64,000 nt of DNA from Coccinella septempunctata (taxonomy: Eukaryota; Arthropoda; Insecta; Coleoptera; Coccinellidae), in NCBI RefSeq assembly GCF_907165205.1, contig NC_058197.1, positions 17,958,766 through 18,022,765 on the forward strand. Reading direction: 5' to 3'. Below the pieces are notes generated by a model. It worked only from the letters and a program-made list of their open reading frames with translations. It was not told the origin of the DNA and did no database searches. Below, piece after piece: positions 11,731 through 23,700 of this stretch (position 1 is the stretch's first letter; the number at the start of each line of letters is the position of its first letter). The position numbers and the translations under genes are program-made.

Positions 11731-12141
11731 TTTAAATAGTAATTTCTTGAAGAACAATTATAGGCGATGCTGCATGTAAGATGTAGGATAAACAAATATT
11801 GCTTGTGAAAGTCAGAACAGATATATTAGTGCAATTGATTGAATATTGGTGGAGTTAGCAAAATATTGGTGAAGTTATCAAAATATTAGTCCAGTTAGCA
11901 AAATATTGGTGGAGTTAGCAAAATATTGGTGGAGTTAGCAGAATATTGGTGGAGTTAGCAAAATATTTGGTGGTGTTACCGAAATATTGGTGGAGTTACC
12001 GAAATATTGCTGAAGTTAGCAAAATATTGTTGAAATTAGGAGGATATTGGTGGAGTTAACGTAATATTGGTGGATCAATCAAAATATTGGTAAAGTTAGC
12101 GAAATATTAGTGGAGTTAGCAAAATACTGGTGGAGTTAACT
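11731..12141 (+). repeat. 289-bp block, copy 2, continuing into satellite array
   Basis: Second copy of the block at 11442, with the same lead and then about fifteen satellite units ending at GGTGGAGTTAAC near 12141. Units vary by point changes and one- or two-base length differences (for example a TTTGGTGGTGTTACC variant present in both copies). The array therefore diversified before the 289-bp duplication. Confidence 0.9.
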
Positions 12142-13545
12142 GCCTTCATCAGGAATCCGGATATCCAAAACCGAGATATCGCCGTTCCTTAGCCCTCACC
12201 CCATGCCATATTTCACGACGCTCGAATAAAACGCACCACGTAGATCTGCAATTCCACCTCCACCCCCAGCGACGCAAGGAGAATGGCAAGTGAGCCAATA
12301 GCGTAATCCCATCTACCTGTCCTAACATGCACAATTACACGGCTAACGACTGTCAAAGGTATTGGGGATCCTTGGGGAGAAGCCGTGAACGCGAAACACC
12401 TAATGTAAAATTCACCCCGAGAGTGATTTCCCTTGAAACTTTGTTGATGTCGTAGGGGCCCGTTCCGGCTGTAAAACGGAGGAAATCGTCTCATCTATGA
12501 TTAAACAGAGCCGACCGATTGCGGCCTTCGTCCGATGCTGGAGCATCTGGAGTGGGGAAGTTGGCGTTTTCACTATACTCCAGACACTTGGTGCAAAAAC
12601 CAAGCCTTTAAGATTTACTGGATATTGACCCTAATTCCAGCAGGTCTGGCTTTCACTGCCTGTTTCATACCTCAAATATTTGGCCCACATGAATTTGAAA
12701 TGATTAGTGACAGCTTATTCGATTCATATATAAGCTTCTCCGAGTATCATACAACGGAAATTGTCTCTACCATGATTGAATCTACACAAGAACTTGTTCT
12801 AATCATTTTTCTACCATCTCTGGTTCAACAGAGCTAATTGTGAATCATAAAGAGTCGAAGATCCTTAGATTCACTTCTGCAAAGTGGTGGAGTTATATTC
12901 GACATGATTCAGATAGTTTTTCTCCTTGATGTTCCCAATCACTTCCATCATCAAATTTAGCAAGAAACTTTTTTGGGGCAACCCTTTACCCATTTTCGTA
13001 TCCCCCTCCCCAAATCAATCGCACGTATTTCTCCAGACACACGTGCACGTCACAAAAGATTTCGAATCCACTGGAAACCTGAAATAATTATGTTCGACGA
13101 AACCTATATGTTTTCTCCCTCCAAATCCTCTTATCTTCTTCCACGGGAAGGTTTTCCTCTTGTATTCCCCGATAACGCGGTGGAAAAGATGCTGAAAAAC
13201 AGGGCTAAATACGGATTTTTCCGCTGATGCCCGGTCCCGTCTGAAACTTTCGAGTATTTCTTCGAGATTCTGCATTGTTGGAAGTTCGACAATCTTAGAT
13301 TAAGGTATACTGGGGAGACTCGAATAGCGGGATTTCAGTTCGGAAATTACAGGCACGAGTGAAAATGGGCGAGTCAAGATTTGTCTCTGCCACAGTCACG
13401 AATGCATTTTGTAATAGTTTGATTGGTAGTTTTATTTTTTTCTCTGAGCTAGGATCGCTCCATGAGAGAAACTTTTCGTGAGAATTCATATACGAACTCA
13501 ATATGTATTGCATGTATCGTAATTTACTTTCTCATTGATTTCAGA
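12142..13545. other. 1.4-kb core between inverted satellite arms
   Basis: Non-repetitive sequence lying between the plus-orientation satellite (to 12141) and its reverse complement (from 13546). Frames include 12535-12837 (+, 100 codons, moderately hydrophobic at its start) and 12213-12494 (-, 93 codons). None resembles a transposase or other family that I recognise. If the arms are element termini, this is the interior of a foldback-type element with no visible transposase. Confidence 0.5.
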
Positions 13546-13924
13546 ATGCTAACTTCACCAATATTGCGGTAACTCTACTAATATCTCTCTAACTTCACCA
13601 ATATTTCGGTAACTCCACTAATATTTTGCTGTCCCCACCAATATTTCGTTAACTCTACCAATATTTTGCTAACTTCACCAATATTTTGCTAACTGCACTA
13701 ATATTTGCTAACTTCACCAATAAATTTTGGTAACTCCACCGATATTTTGCTAACTCTATTAATATTTTGCCAACTCCACCAGTATTTTGCCAACTTCACC
13801 AATATTTTGCTAACTCCCCCAATAAATTCTGGTAACTCCACCAATATTTCGCTAACTCCACCAGTATTTTGCTTACTTCACCAATATTTTGTTAACTTCA
13901 CCAATATTTCGGTTCTGACTTTTA
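13546..13924 (-). repeat. Inverted arm of the roughly 20-bp AATATTGG satellite
   Basis: About eighteen units reading GCTAACTTCACCAATATTTT on the + strand, the reverse complement of the units at 11551-12141. The array ends in GGTTCTGACTTTTA, the mirror of the AAAGTCAGAAC that precedes the left array, so the inverted symmetry extends beyond the repeat units. The 78-codon frame at 13705-13941 is a translation of the satellite and not a gene. Confidence 0.92.
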
Positions 13925-15299
13925 ACAGACATTATTTATAGATATACGTCACATTTATTCATCAAAACTATTTTCCTGTCTTGAATTTCCGACGTTTACG
14001 AGAGTGAACTCAAAAAGGACAGTTCTGGAACGTCTCCCAACTTTCGCATTCCCCAGTTTCTCTCATCCCATCAACCTGACACGCAAATAAGTCCCAGACT
14101 ATGCAGAACATTTTCCGAAACGTCCTGTTCATCCCCAACTAACACACCGTCGAGTCAATAATCGAACAGGAATTTCCCATAAAAATGTTGAAAATTTCCC
14201 GGAAAATCAGTATCCGACTGCCTAAATTGCCTCAGCTCACTAGACAAAAAAGGGAGAAGACCTTTGTTCTTTTTTCGTTTTCCGTGCGTTCTTGCATTCC
14301 TCAGGGCTAGGCAATATATAGGGATGTAGGATATTGCATTTTCGCCTGCGTGAAGGGTTTCGTTACGGATGACGTCTCCTGCGAATATCTGGATAGTCGG
14401 GAGGATCAGGATTAATGTTTTTGCTGTCGCGGAAGGCGTAAGGAATGAATGTGAGAAGGGGAAGAATTTTTTCTAGGATTTGCTTCTTGATGGGAGTCTG
14501 AGATAGAATTTCCCGAGCCAAATTCAATTTTTCAAAGAAGATAACAACAAATAATTAAAGGAGGTGGTCTATTTTTCGTTTCAACATTCCTGTTTTGCTC
14601 CTTAAGGATGCTGGGAGAAAAATTCGAAAAAAGTTCATATTTTCGTTCGAACAACGGACCAGAAGAATTTATCTCTGGTCCTTAATCAAAAAGCCGTTTT
14701 ATGACGTCGTTATTGTTATCTCTTTAAAATTACCAGGATTCTCTCGAGAAGCACTTTTCGTTTTTCCTGTCGTATTTAGGGCATTTTTATAGCCAGCTCA
14801 CGAAACTTATTAAGCTGAGAAGCTGCCCATTTCCATTTTATTATTATTGAAAATTTATCTCCCGGATCGATCCTGTACTAGATTAACTTCGTTCATACAA
14901 TTTTTGCAATGAAACTGGCAATAGTATTTTTCGCTACAAACTCTTAATTAACCCTTTGTCAAAACCGACGAGATTCAATGGTTCTACCGACCCCTCATTG
15001 AAATGTTCTCAGTGATATAACTCTCTTGGAAAGTTCGATTGGCGAATCAATACCTTCGCTAATTCCCAGGTTGAAATTCGCTGATTAGCTTGTTAAAGTG
15101 GAGTTTGTTGAACTTCGAAGAATTTACCAACTGGAGGTATTTGTAGGAGTTTTATGTGCTTCGCAAACAGGGTCCTAAAGCCCTTCTTCGATGAAAGATG
15201 TTAATTTATGGTAATTGGCGTTAATGCGACTGTTGAATTTGATTCGGGAGCCCTTTGGTATTCCTAATGAATTGGATTAACGATGACAAAAACGTTCAT
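13925..15299. other. No gene recognised
   Basis: Unique-looking sequence with a few short frames (for example 14595-14792) and no recognisable domain. Confidence 0.5.
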
Positions 15300-15480
15300 A
15301 TTCTAAGAACTCCTTTTCACCAGGTTACAGAATGCTTCACCATTAAAAGCCTAGGTGTGGAATGTCTTGGACGAGAAATTTATAGGAGGAATGAGGACTT
15401 AGCCTCATTGAAGCCCTCTCAGATCTCAGAAGTTCATAAGATGGAGGGTACAATAGACCTTATGGTCGCAGTTAAATGAA
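15300..15480 (+). mobile_element. Family 3 LINE 3' fragment, plus arm of an inverted pair
   Basis: This matches the family 3 tail from the VTEC region through a CTTAGCCTCATTGAAGCCC segment to a GGTACAATAGACCTTATGGT 3' UTR portion. The frame at 15255-15479 reads HQVTECFTIKSLGVECLGREIYRRNEDLASLKPSQIS, which closely fits the family C-terminus. It lies about 45 bp from an opposite-strand copy with the 3' ends facing each other. Confidence 0.75.
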
Positions 15481-15524
15481 ACCGCCTTCAAAGTCTAGAA
15501 CCTTATGAGTGATAGTTTAAAGCT

Positions 15525-16080
15525 TGGTGAGGGGGTTACTCTTCACTACGACCTTAAGGTCTATTGTACCTTCCATCAGAGCTGTACCCACAACTGCGCC
15601 CTCTACAGCTTACCCTCAAGCTCCAGAGTTCCAATGGACTTCAGTATTTAAGGGGGCTTCAAGACCAAGACCTCATTCCTCCTATAATTTCCTCCTCCAA
15701 GACATTCCTTGCGCAGGCTTGCAATGGCGAGGGGTTCTCCAACCAGGTAAACAGGAGGTTCCTCCTCTTCACCACAGGATATACACTATCCAGTCTCTGA
15801 GAAGCCCATTTTCATCCAGAGTGTTTCTCTTTTGCTTTCTTCCTTCTCCAGAAACTCCAGGAGCATTTTCCTATACCACAGGAAGGCTCTGGGCCAGTAA
15901 GTGGCGCTTTTGCTCCCTTTCTGACCAGTGTGTTGGCTTCTTTGTTTCCAGAGTGACCTGGAGGAACCCTGACTGAAGAAACCTTGTCGTTAGTGCCTAT
16001 TTCATTGAGTTTCCTCTTTTTTATGATTGCTAGGGCTTCAATCAGGAGTCGAGGCTTTCTGAAAGGCCATCAACGCTTCA
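15525..16080 (-). mobile_element. Family 3 LINE fragment with RNase H end, minus arm of an inverted pair
   Basis: The most informative family 3 copy. Read on the minus strand it gives LLIEALAIIKKRK, then VPPGHSGNKEANTLVRKGAKAP (the last RNase H motif), TGPEPSCGIGKC, and after a deletion the LFTWLENPSP...ARNVLEEEIIGG region and the LELEGKL end. It lacks the LRKHMM...CRFC zinc-tail segment, with a break near 15790. Stops and frameshifts make it a pseudogene. Its 3' end faces the plus-strand fragment at 15300-15480. Confidence 0.8.
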
Positions 16081-16924
16081 ATTTACCACCCCTAGTCTAG
16101 AAAAATCTCTACTGATGGTTGGGAAGCTATCAACGTCAATGACAACTGTTACAGCGTTGCCAAATCGATCGGGAAATTACCTCAAAGGCTACATTCTTCG
16201 TCAGCGGCGGTTTTGGTTGAATTCTCAGACTGAAACGTATCCGATACCTTCTCCTCTCACTCCAAACGAAGCGTAACTAACACAAGTAACGCTATACCAC
16301 TGCTTGACCTCCCCAGCCGGCGTTGTATCATCTCGTTTAGCCGGAAAAGCGAGGAAATCCGAGCATAAGACGTTATCTCGGCATGCCGTGAAAGAGGGCC
16401 GGAGGAACAGGGGGTGGATAATCCCCTTTCCGAACTACCGAAAGCGACTTACTAGCGCGGTTATCGGAGTAGAACGGGAGAAAAAAGTTGGGAGTCGGAG
16501 GTGAGAGGAAAATACGGCGGGACACGTACAATCCATTAGGGAGGGGCTGGGAGTGTTGACTCAGAGGGGTCGTATAAAAATTTAACGGGGTAAGTTCTCG
16601 ATAAGTAGTTAATTCAGTGGGGCTACGCAGAGGCTCGACAGAATGGGAAAAATGTACCTTCGTGGGGTGAAACTCTCGAAAACTGTGCGGGAAATGATGT
16701 AGCCTAGTTTTCTCAATAAAAACGACGCAAAATCTTCTGGTGAGATCATCCACAATCTCATGCAGAAATCGGTCAGAAAGAATATGGAGGAGTGCAATGG
16801 TTAGACCAAGAACTATAATGTGAGCATCTCAATCGATTCCAGTAAAGAACCTTGAGCTCCGAAAGAGATTATCTTCATTGTGTGAAGAAAAACTGGTGTT
16901 AATCGAAGTCCGTGGTACACCAGA
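16081..16924. other. No gene recognised
   Basis: GC-richer unique-looking sequence. A 126-codon minus frame at 16373-16753 is Ser/Pro/Arg-rich with no domain and is overlapped by other frames. Confidence 0.5.
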
Positions 16925-17915
16925 TTGAAGGACCATGGAGGACCATATGTTTTGGCATATCCAGACGACTGCGCACTTATCGCTAGCAGCCCAGAGAATC
17001 TACAGATGATGTTGGACACCCATAAACATATATACGAAGCTTTGAGCCTCAGACTCAACATTAACAAAACCAAAATCCTGGTAAGTCTGTCAGAAAACCT
17101 TCAAACAGATGTCAGCCTGGAGGATGAAACTCTAGAACAGGTCGAGCAGTTCAAATACTTGGGAAGCTTCATAAATACTAGGGTTAACCTAGACACGAAA
17201 ATAGACAAGCGTATCAATTCAGCATCACAGGCATTCTTGAAGCTAAAGGACAGAGTGTTTCAAAATCACGACCCCAATCTGAAGACCAAGACAGCTGTTA
17301 ACAAAGCAGTGGTCCTCCCAACGCTTCTTTACGGAAGTGAAATCTGGACTCCCTACAGGCGACATATTAAACAGTTTGAACAAACGCAAAAACGTCATCT
17401 AAGACAAATAATACACATCAGATGGTTCCACAAAGTTTAAAATGCAGGAGTCTTGCAGAGCGTGAGTTGTATAACAATTGAGACTCAAGTAACGAGGGCC
17501 CGACTCAGATGGAGCGGCCACATTCTGAGGATGCAACATACAAGACTCGCCAAAATAGCTCTGTACGGCGAATTCACAGAGGGAGCTCGGAAACCAGGAG
17601 GCCAGTATAAGCGGTTCAAGGATATACTGCATCAATTCCTAAAATCATTTAATGCTAATCATAACTGGAAACATCTAGCGTTAGACAGACCACAGTGGAG
17701 GTCTTTGGTCCACAGTTTTAATGGAGACTCGAGAAGAATACAGCAGCGGCCAGATCTGGTGGGTGACTATCCATGCCCAGAGTGTGGAAGGATCTGTAGG
17801 TCACGGTTGGGTCTCTTCAGTCACAGGAGGGCACACAGTCGCAAGTAGAGAAATTATAAGTTTGATCGCACCGATCAATCTTTTTGAAGATTTATTCTCT
17901 GTAAATGAAATGCAA
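16925..17915 (+). mobile_element. Family 2 (CR1/L2-like) LINE: end of reverse transcriptase plus C2H2 finger, one nonsense codon
   Basis: The best family 2 copy. A single frame from about 16925 to 17848 is broken only by TAA at 17438-17440, where other copies have TCA (KVSNAEVLQ). It begins at the reverse-transcriptase active-site loop, but the YADD motif reads YPDD (residues 12-15). Downstream come INKTKILVS, FKYLGSFINTR, TLLYGSEIWTPYRRH, RLRWSGHILRMQ and GGQYKRFKDIL. It ends in a classic C2H2 finger, CPECGR with H-x3-H, at about 17770-17840. A short 3' UTR with a TTTGTAGATTTATTCTC-like word follows, ending by about 17915. Strongly 5' truncated and inactive, since only the RT end is present. 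Confidence 0.92.
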
Positions 17916-18859
17916 AGATATGTTTTTCATGGAAGTCTTTAGGAATTCACAAGAGAACAGTAGGATATCCGACCTATCCATTATTCATAAAGTTGTATAC
18001 AGATCTCAATGTTTTTCACGACGATAAGAATAAGAGAAACGTTTCATCCAAGGGTGAAATCATACCCCGGATGAAGATAAAAAAAGCCTACATGTATATC
18101 AACCCTTCATTCTTCTCCCTTCCCGAACGGAAACGAAAACGCTTCCACTCGTCAAAACAGCCATTGTTACCCATGAATCATGGTCCCCCCAACCCCCCTA
18201 CCCCCCTTGGCACAATGGAGGCTGGTGGTGCACCTGTGGAGCAATGCTTCGAACATCCTCCTACTCCTAATCCTCTGTCACGGACCCGTAGATTAAACCG
18301 GACCTATTTTTATTTCGTGCCAGCTCTCCCTGGATTATAAACGGCGAGCGATTGAAAAAAAAGCTGCCGTTGGCGGAATAAAATATTTCGGTTGATGCTG
18401 ACGTGGATACGTATAACGGTCAGATGATGGATGTGGGAGGTTGGGGGTGGGTTTTTTTTTGTTTCCCGCTGCGTCGGCTTGTTTACCTCCGGGGAGAATC
18501 AGGCTGGGGGATCCGTGAATATTGGGAGTTGTGTTTCGTTTTGGGCGAAGTTCGTTGAGGGGGGTTTAGGGGAGGATCAAGTCCTACAAGCCCAAGAAAA
18601 AAGAGTCTCCTTGTCTGTCCTGCCCTATGTGAAGAATCACTCGAAGAAGGAGCCATAGAAGTGGCTTCTCCTGGAGAAAACCATGTCTAGATTGTCTTGT
18701 TCGTCTTGTTCCTTATAGAGTTGACTTTCAGGGGTCTTCATTGGATGTGTCGACACAAGATGCAATGGTGGAGGAAGACGCGTCTGACTGCTTACTGCAG
18801 GAACTGATGCGTTGATGACCAAAAGATGGCAGTTAAAGGTTAAGAAATTCATGCATCTT
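17916..18859. other. No gene recognised
   Basis: Frames at 17993-18340 (+, 115 codons, Pro-rich) and 18431-18658 (+) lack a recognisable domain. A short C-rich tract lies near 18185-18207. Confidence 0.5.
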
Positions 18860-18935
18860 TAATGTAACCAATGAACTTTGAAGGAATAGTATGTGGAGTA
18901 CCACAAGGTTCAGTGTAAGGACACTTTGAATTTGG
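18860..18935 (+). mobile_element. Family 4 (jockey-like) RT motif fragment
   Basis: One frame reads FEGIVCGVPQGSV followed by a stop codon and then GHFEFG. GVPQGSVLGP is the conserved RT motif of jockey-type LINEs, and the stop sits where L is expected. The recognisable piece is only about 25 codons. Confidence 0.55.
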
Positions 18936-20229
18936 AAGAATTGTCGGATTTTCATTGGAATTTCTATCTCTGGTTTCTGATTTTGACGTGTCACATTCTC
19001 ATGTGTATCTTCCCTTCATGGCCTTGAACTGCTGGTGATTTTCTGGTGAGAAATGGAAAAAAGAATCGGGGCAGATTGGACATAGAAAATCTCACGAACG
19101 TTCTTTCACGAAACTCACAATGGGTGAAATTCAAATTCTGGCCCATGGAAACAGGATTCAAAACCTCCCCCTTGGCATCAGGCACGTGCCCCTTAACGAC
19201 CTCAGTAATTAGGACGAGGACCTTTCGTGAATCTGAATCGAATTCGGCGTCGCCTTCCTTGCGGTACACGTAGTGTGAATAGCTCGGTTTACAGCCGTTT
19301 TTACGGCCCATTCAATCAAACATCGCTCCCTCACCTATACCGCATCCCCCGTGTACGCTACAACCCCACATTCCGGGCTCAAATTAACCGCCCTTCCCTT
19401 GGAACGTCTTTCGGTGGCCAACCTGTCGATCGGACGAGATTTGGTGGGAGATGAGCAGTGGTCCGGACGTTACAGGGCATAAAACTTCGATGAAAAATGG
19501 TGACCTTCCTCAAGGATAGGGTAGGGTTAGAGGAAAAGGAAAACAACGAGGTAATAATGGAAGTTATGTTGATACATCGACAATTTCCTAGTACTAAAGG
19601 TCGGACCCATTGCTACATGACCTAAGACTACCACGTCCTCCGCTTCGTCTCTTTCCTTCACCCTTATTTTGTTAAATATAACCAAATATACTCTCTCCAT
19701 CATAGGTGTGGATGGAATATCCAGGAAGCCATCAGAAAACACCGATGTGAAACATCCTTTTCGTTGGTTTTCATTCTGCACATTATGAACCCTTTTTTGA
19801 GAGCAGAATCATGTTCGTTTCCTCTTTTTCATACCAATTATCCCAGAGTTCTGGCTTTCATATATGCATTTTTGACGATTATTATCGAAGGCTTGAATGA
19901 ATATTCGTTCTCTACGAGTTTTACAACACGAAGTAACGAATACATTGTTTTGAACTCAATATACGTCCGAGAGTATATAATTGACGGAAAATGTTCTGGC
20001 TGCGTAGCGTGAAGCTTTGTTTCGTTGTAACGAAGTGCGGATGTTTTATTTCCATGAACTCCCCTCTGTGTGGGACAGCCAGCGTTTGAATTGTTCAATA
20101 ATGATTTTTTTCTGAAACGTCGACGTTCAATTAGGATTGCTACGTTAGCTGAAAATAGAAACGTTGCTTCTGGTGCGTATTCTGAACTTCCTCAGAGTTT
20201 CTCCTAACGTATCACCATCGCATATCCAA
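18936..20229. other. No gene recognised
   Basis: Overlapping frames on both strands (18991-19311, 19527-19781, 19764-20098) have no recognisable domains. Confidence 0.5.
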
Positions 20230-20760
20230 TTCAACAATGAAGAATGATTTACAGATTCATAATGAAGTCGAGAGGAACATTAGAATGAGGTTCTACAACT
20301 CAATGCCAAAGTGCTGGATAGTATCAGTATTGGCGATTCAAGGTTGAACTTGGGTGTCCCACAAGGGTCAGTTTTGGTCCCCTCCTTTTTCTGTTCGTGC
20401 TGCTACTTATACGTACAGCTTGGCGAGATTGAAGTTTGAAACCTGATCACTTTATAGGCATTTTGCTTCTGAATGTGGGTCTGACTACGAGGTATAAACT
20501 TGAGAGGACGAAAATGTCATAAAGCAGGAGAATCAAAAGAGATATGGACCAAAATCTTTGACTTATCGCAAGGGGACATTGAGTTTAGTCTCGAGCTAGC
20601 CAAAAAACTCTGTTGAACCTCTGCAACAAACCTATGTTGAGAGGTTTTGACGTTACTTCATTCATTCCTTACTATTTTCAATGTCGAGTGTCATTCTGGG
20701 CCCATAACCTATTGCTTCAGGCTGTTTGTTTCATTTTGACTACCACGCTGGAAAAAGAAC
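20230..20760 (+). mobile_element. Family 4 (jockey-like) LINE, degenerate RT core
   Basis: At about 20325-20385 one frame reads SIGDSRLNLGVPQGSVLVP, the RT palm motif of jockey-type LINEs (usual form GVPQGSVLGPLLF). About 270 bp downstream, at about 20670-20705, a frame reads YYFQCRVSFWAHN, compatible with the Y...YG...WG segment that follows the RT catalytic region in these elements. The YADD region between them is not recognisable. The spacing is as expected for one decayed copy. Confidence 0.6.
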
Positions 20761-23700
20761 GAGTTTCAATAAGAGAATCATCGGAAAATCAATCTCCCTC
20801 CCACTCTGATTCTTTCCTTTTTCTATAACCCCCGTCAACAGCTGCAATTCGAATCGCACACCTCCTGTCGTTTCTCCTATCGAAACCGACTTTAACATCG
20901 AATCGATTTTCCCGGTTTACAGAGGAGAATTTCAACGGATGACATAATGAATTGGTAACCTCATAGTCGAGGCACAGGACGGCAGTTTCCGTACACACAC
21001 AGATCTGTCAAAGGCAACCCCAAACGTCACCAGCCGACGCGGCAGAGGCGGCATTGTTGTCTCCCATGTGCTTTCACGCCGTTAGATGGATGTGTTAGGC
21101 TGTCAACAATGTCCCATAATATTTACCCCCTAGATATACAGAGGAACGCTTCTGCCACCAATGAGGAGCCATGAATTCGTGATTTTTGGAGAGAGAGAGA
21201 GTTGCACTGTACGTTAGTATTTCTTTGTCAGTGACATTAACATGCAATCCATCTGCTTCTGACTAGAATTTGGTAGCTGAGACAAATTTTGTGAATTTTT
21301 AATGCTCTAAAACCTCACAGGCATGGTTCAATATGCCCTGTATAATCGATCTCGAAGAATAACTTCGTATCTCTACAAATATATCATTTCCTACTCTTTT
21401 ACTCTTTTCTTTCTTGTGTAAATGTTTCCTAGAGTTGGCCGTGTAACGTTGCAGTTAATGATTCTCCAACTTCAAAGCGTTGGAGAGTCTGTAGCAGATC
21501 CGAGGCTGTATAATTGAATCGGATAGGTTTGAAATTGCAGAATAAATCACTTTGCTCGGAGTGAATTGCTTTTGTATGATGTGCAACGAGAGGAGTTGAA
21601 AATAGGATGTTAATTTTGTTCGAGGTGGTTCGTTTCGTAGTTTATATATTTTGTTGAGCTCTAAATACGCGACTGGCATTGTGTTTGTGGACAGTTTAGG
21701 ACCGACAGTTCACGTGGTTGTGGACTATATCCGATTTAGCAGTTTGAGTTTGAAATCGGTGTTGAAATTCTGTAAATGAAGACCAAGTAAATCAACGTAT
21801 AGAAAATACAAACTGGCGACGAAACCCAGGAGTTTTATAATCAGATGGTCAGTTCGACACGAAAACTCTCAAACGCAGATAAGAGCTTTTGATCGACTGG
21901 CTCTTCAGCCATATTAGTCTCCTGTACAGTAATTGAAATATTCTTTGGAATATTTTGTAGACCGATAATTCTGCCATCAGAACCTAGAATTCTTCAAATG
22001 AAGACCCCAGAAAAAAGGAATGAGATAACAAAGCGTTATATGAATCAACTTTTAAAAGATACAACTTGGCGACGGGGACCAGGACCTTCTACCATCCCGT
22101 CTTTTTATTTCCTCTCGCAGGTATTCAATTCTGAGGTGATTAGGTTCAGAGTGACCTGAATTATCCGTGGAATCGCTTGGTCAAAGGAAAAATCGCGCAG
22201 TTTTTCATTTCGTTCAAGGGTGGATTTCAATTTTTTTCGCGTCCCATCCGGAGGCTTCATCATCGAGAATAATGAACGAAAAGGCGCCACGTATGCACAG
22301 AGGGATGGATATCCGTTTCACAATCAGCCGATGCCGTGATTGTTATTGCCTGCGCGGCCTTTGTGCTCCGATACTGATAGTCTAATGTAGTTTCCGGTGA
22401 TTTTTATCCATTCATATCGGTACAAAGGGTCGCGCCTGCAATCTGTCACGGTCCGGATGGAATGGCATGACGCTGAATTTTTCCGAATCGACGTTCGATT
22501 ATCCAAATTGGTCGTGCGACGGAGAATGTGTGTGGGCTTTGTTTCATCCCCCGCAGGAGGGGGATGAAAACGGCGATTGAAAACGATGAATCGGGGTTTT
22601 TGTGACTTCTAGGGGAGGATTCAGGTATATGCTTCCTATTCAGGTGGAAAATCCGGCTCGCAGGACCAATCTTCAGTTGGTGGTTTTTCTATATTACTTT
22701 GGTCTTATATACTTCCTCTAGCAGTGAAGCTTTCATTTAGATATTCTTGTCATGTAGAACTATCCTATATTTCTTTTTTTACAGTATTAATCAGGAACTT
22801 ACCTCACATTACCTAACCGATTAAAATCTAACCTTAAATCTGAATCATCTGTCAATGGACGTCACGGGCAGTCCATTTGTCTAAAAAAAACATATTAGAC
22901 ATTTCGGATTGACGTACATTGTAGAGAACACAATCTATAAATATTTATCGCAAGACCACTCTAAATCACAATGACATGAACCTAACAAACACTTCTGTGC
23001 TCTGTGCCCCTCAGCGGTCCTGTCAAAGTCAGCCGATCCGAAATGTCCTATTAATTATTCTTTCTAACCTCTTTCGTTTGACGTTTGGATGAAAGCACGT
23101 GTTTGTCTCGCCTATCCATGATTTCCCTATGGTTTTCCCGCCATATACGGAACGGTACGAATGAGAAATTCAGCAGTGCTGACGATCTCCGTATGTCTCG
23201 ATCCTCATTTGTCCCCATTTTGCGCACAATGGTGCTGCTTTCGATCCTCAGGGTGAAAGCCTGTTGTTCTCGACCTAGATTGACGTGTCCGTCTGATTCA
23301 GTCACTGTTGGATATTTTGCTTGTCAAATGGAGTTCTAGATCATGACTTCGAGTATGATTTTGAGGGTTGCTGTCCATTGTTAGTAAAGTTTCAGATGAC
23401 CGTCGCATAATTCTGGTGGAAATTCAAGTTACTTCAAATCCGAGAGCAGGCAAATCTATTATCATTTCCAGTTCATATGTCTACTACTAAAAACCGTCTA
23501 CATTCTGGCCTGTGTTTGCCACATTTGACAATGAGATGGCGCTGAAGGCGTACTAGCAATACAGAAAACTGTTCAATAACAGTTTTCTGTTTGTTTGTCT
23601 CAATAACACATCTGAAACACAGATGGCGCTCACATCACTTTAGTAGCTTCGTTTCCCATCTTTCTACTCTATAATCTACGTTCATAATTAAATCACCAGA

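Noticed and set aside
13705..13941. 78-codon frame with repeating NFTNILLTPPINSGNST-type peptide
   Set aside because: Translation of the AATATTGG satellite arm. The open frame follows from the repeat composition.
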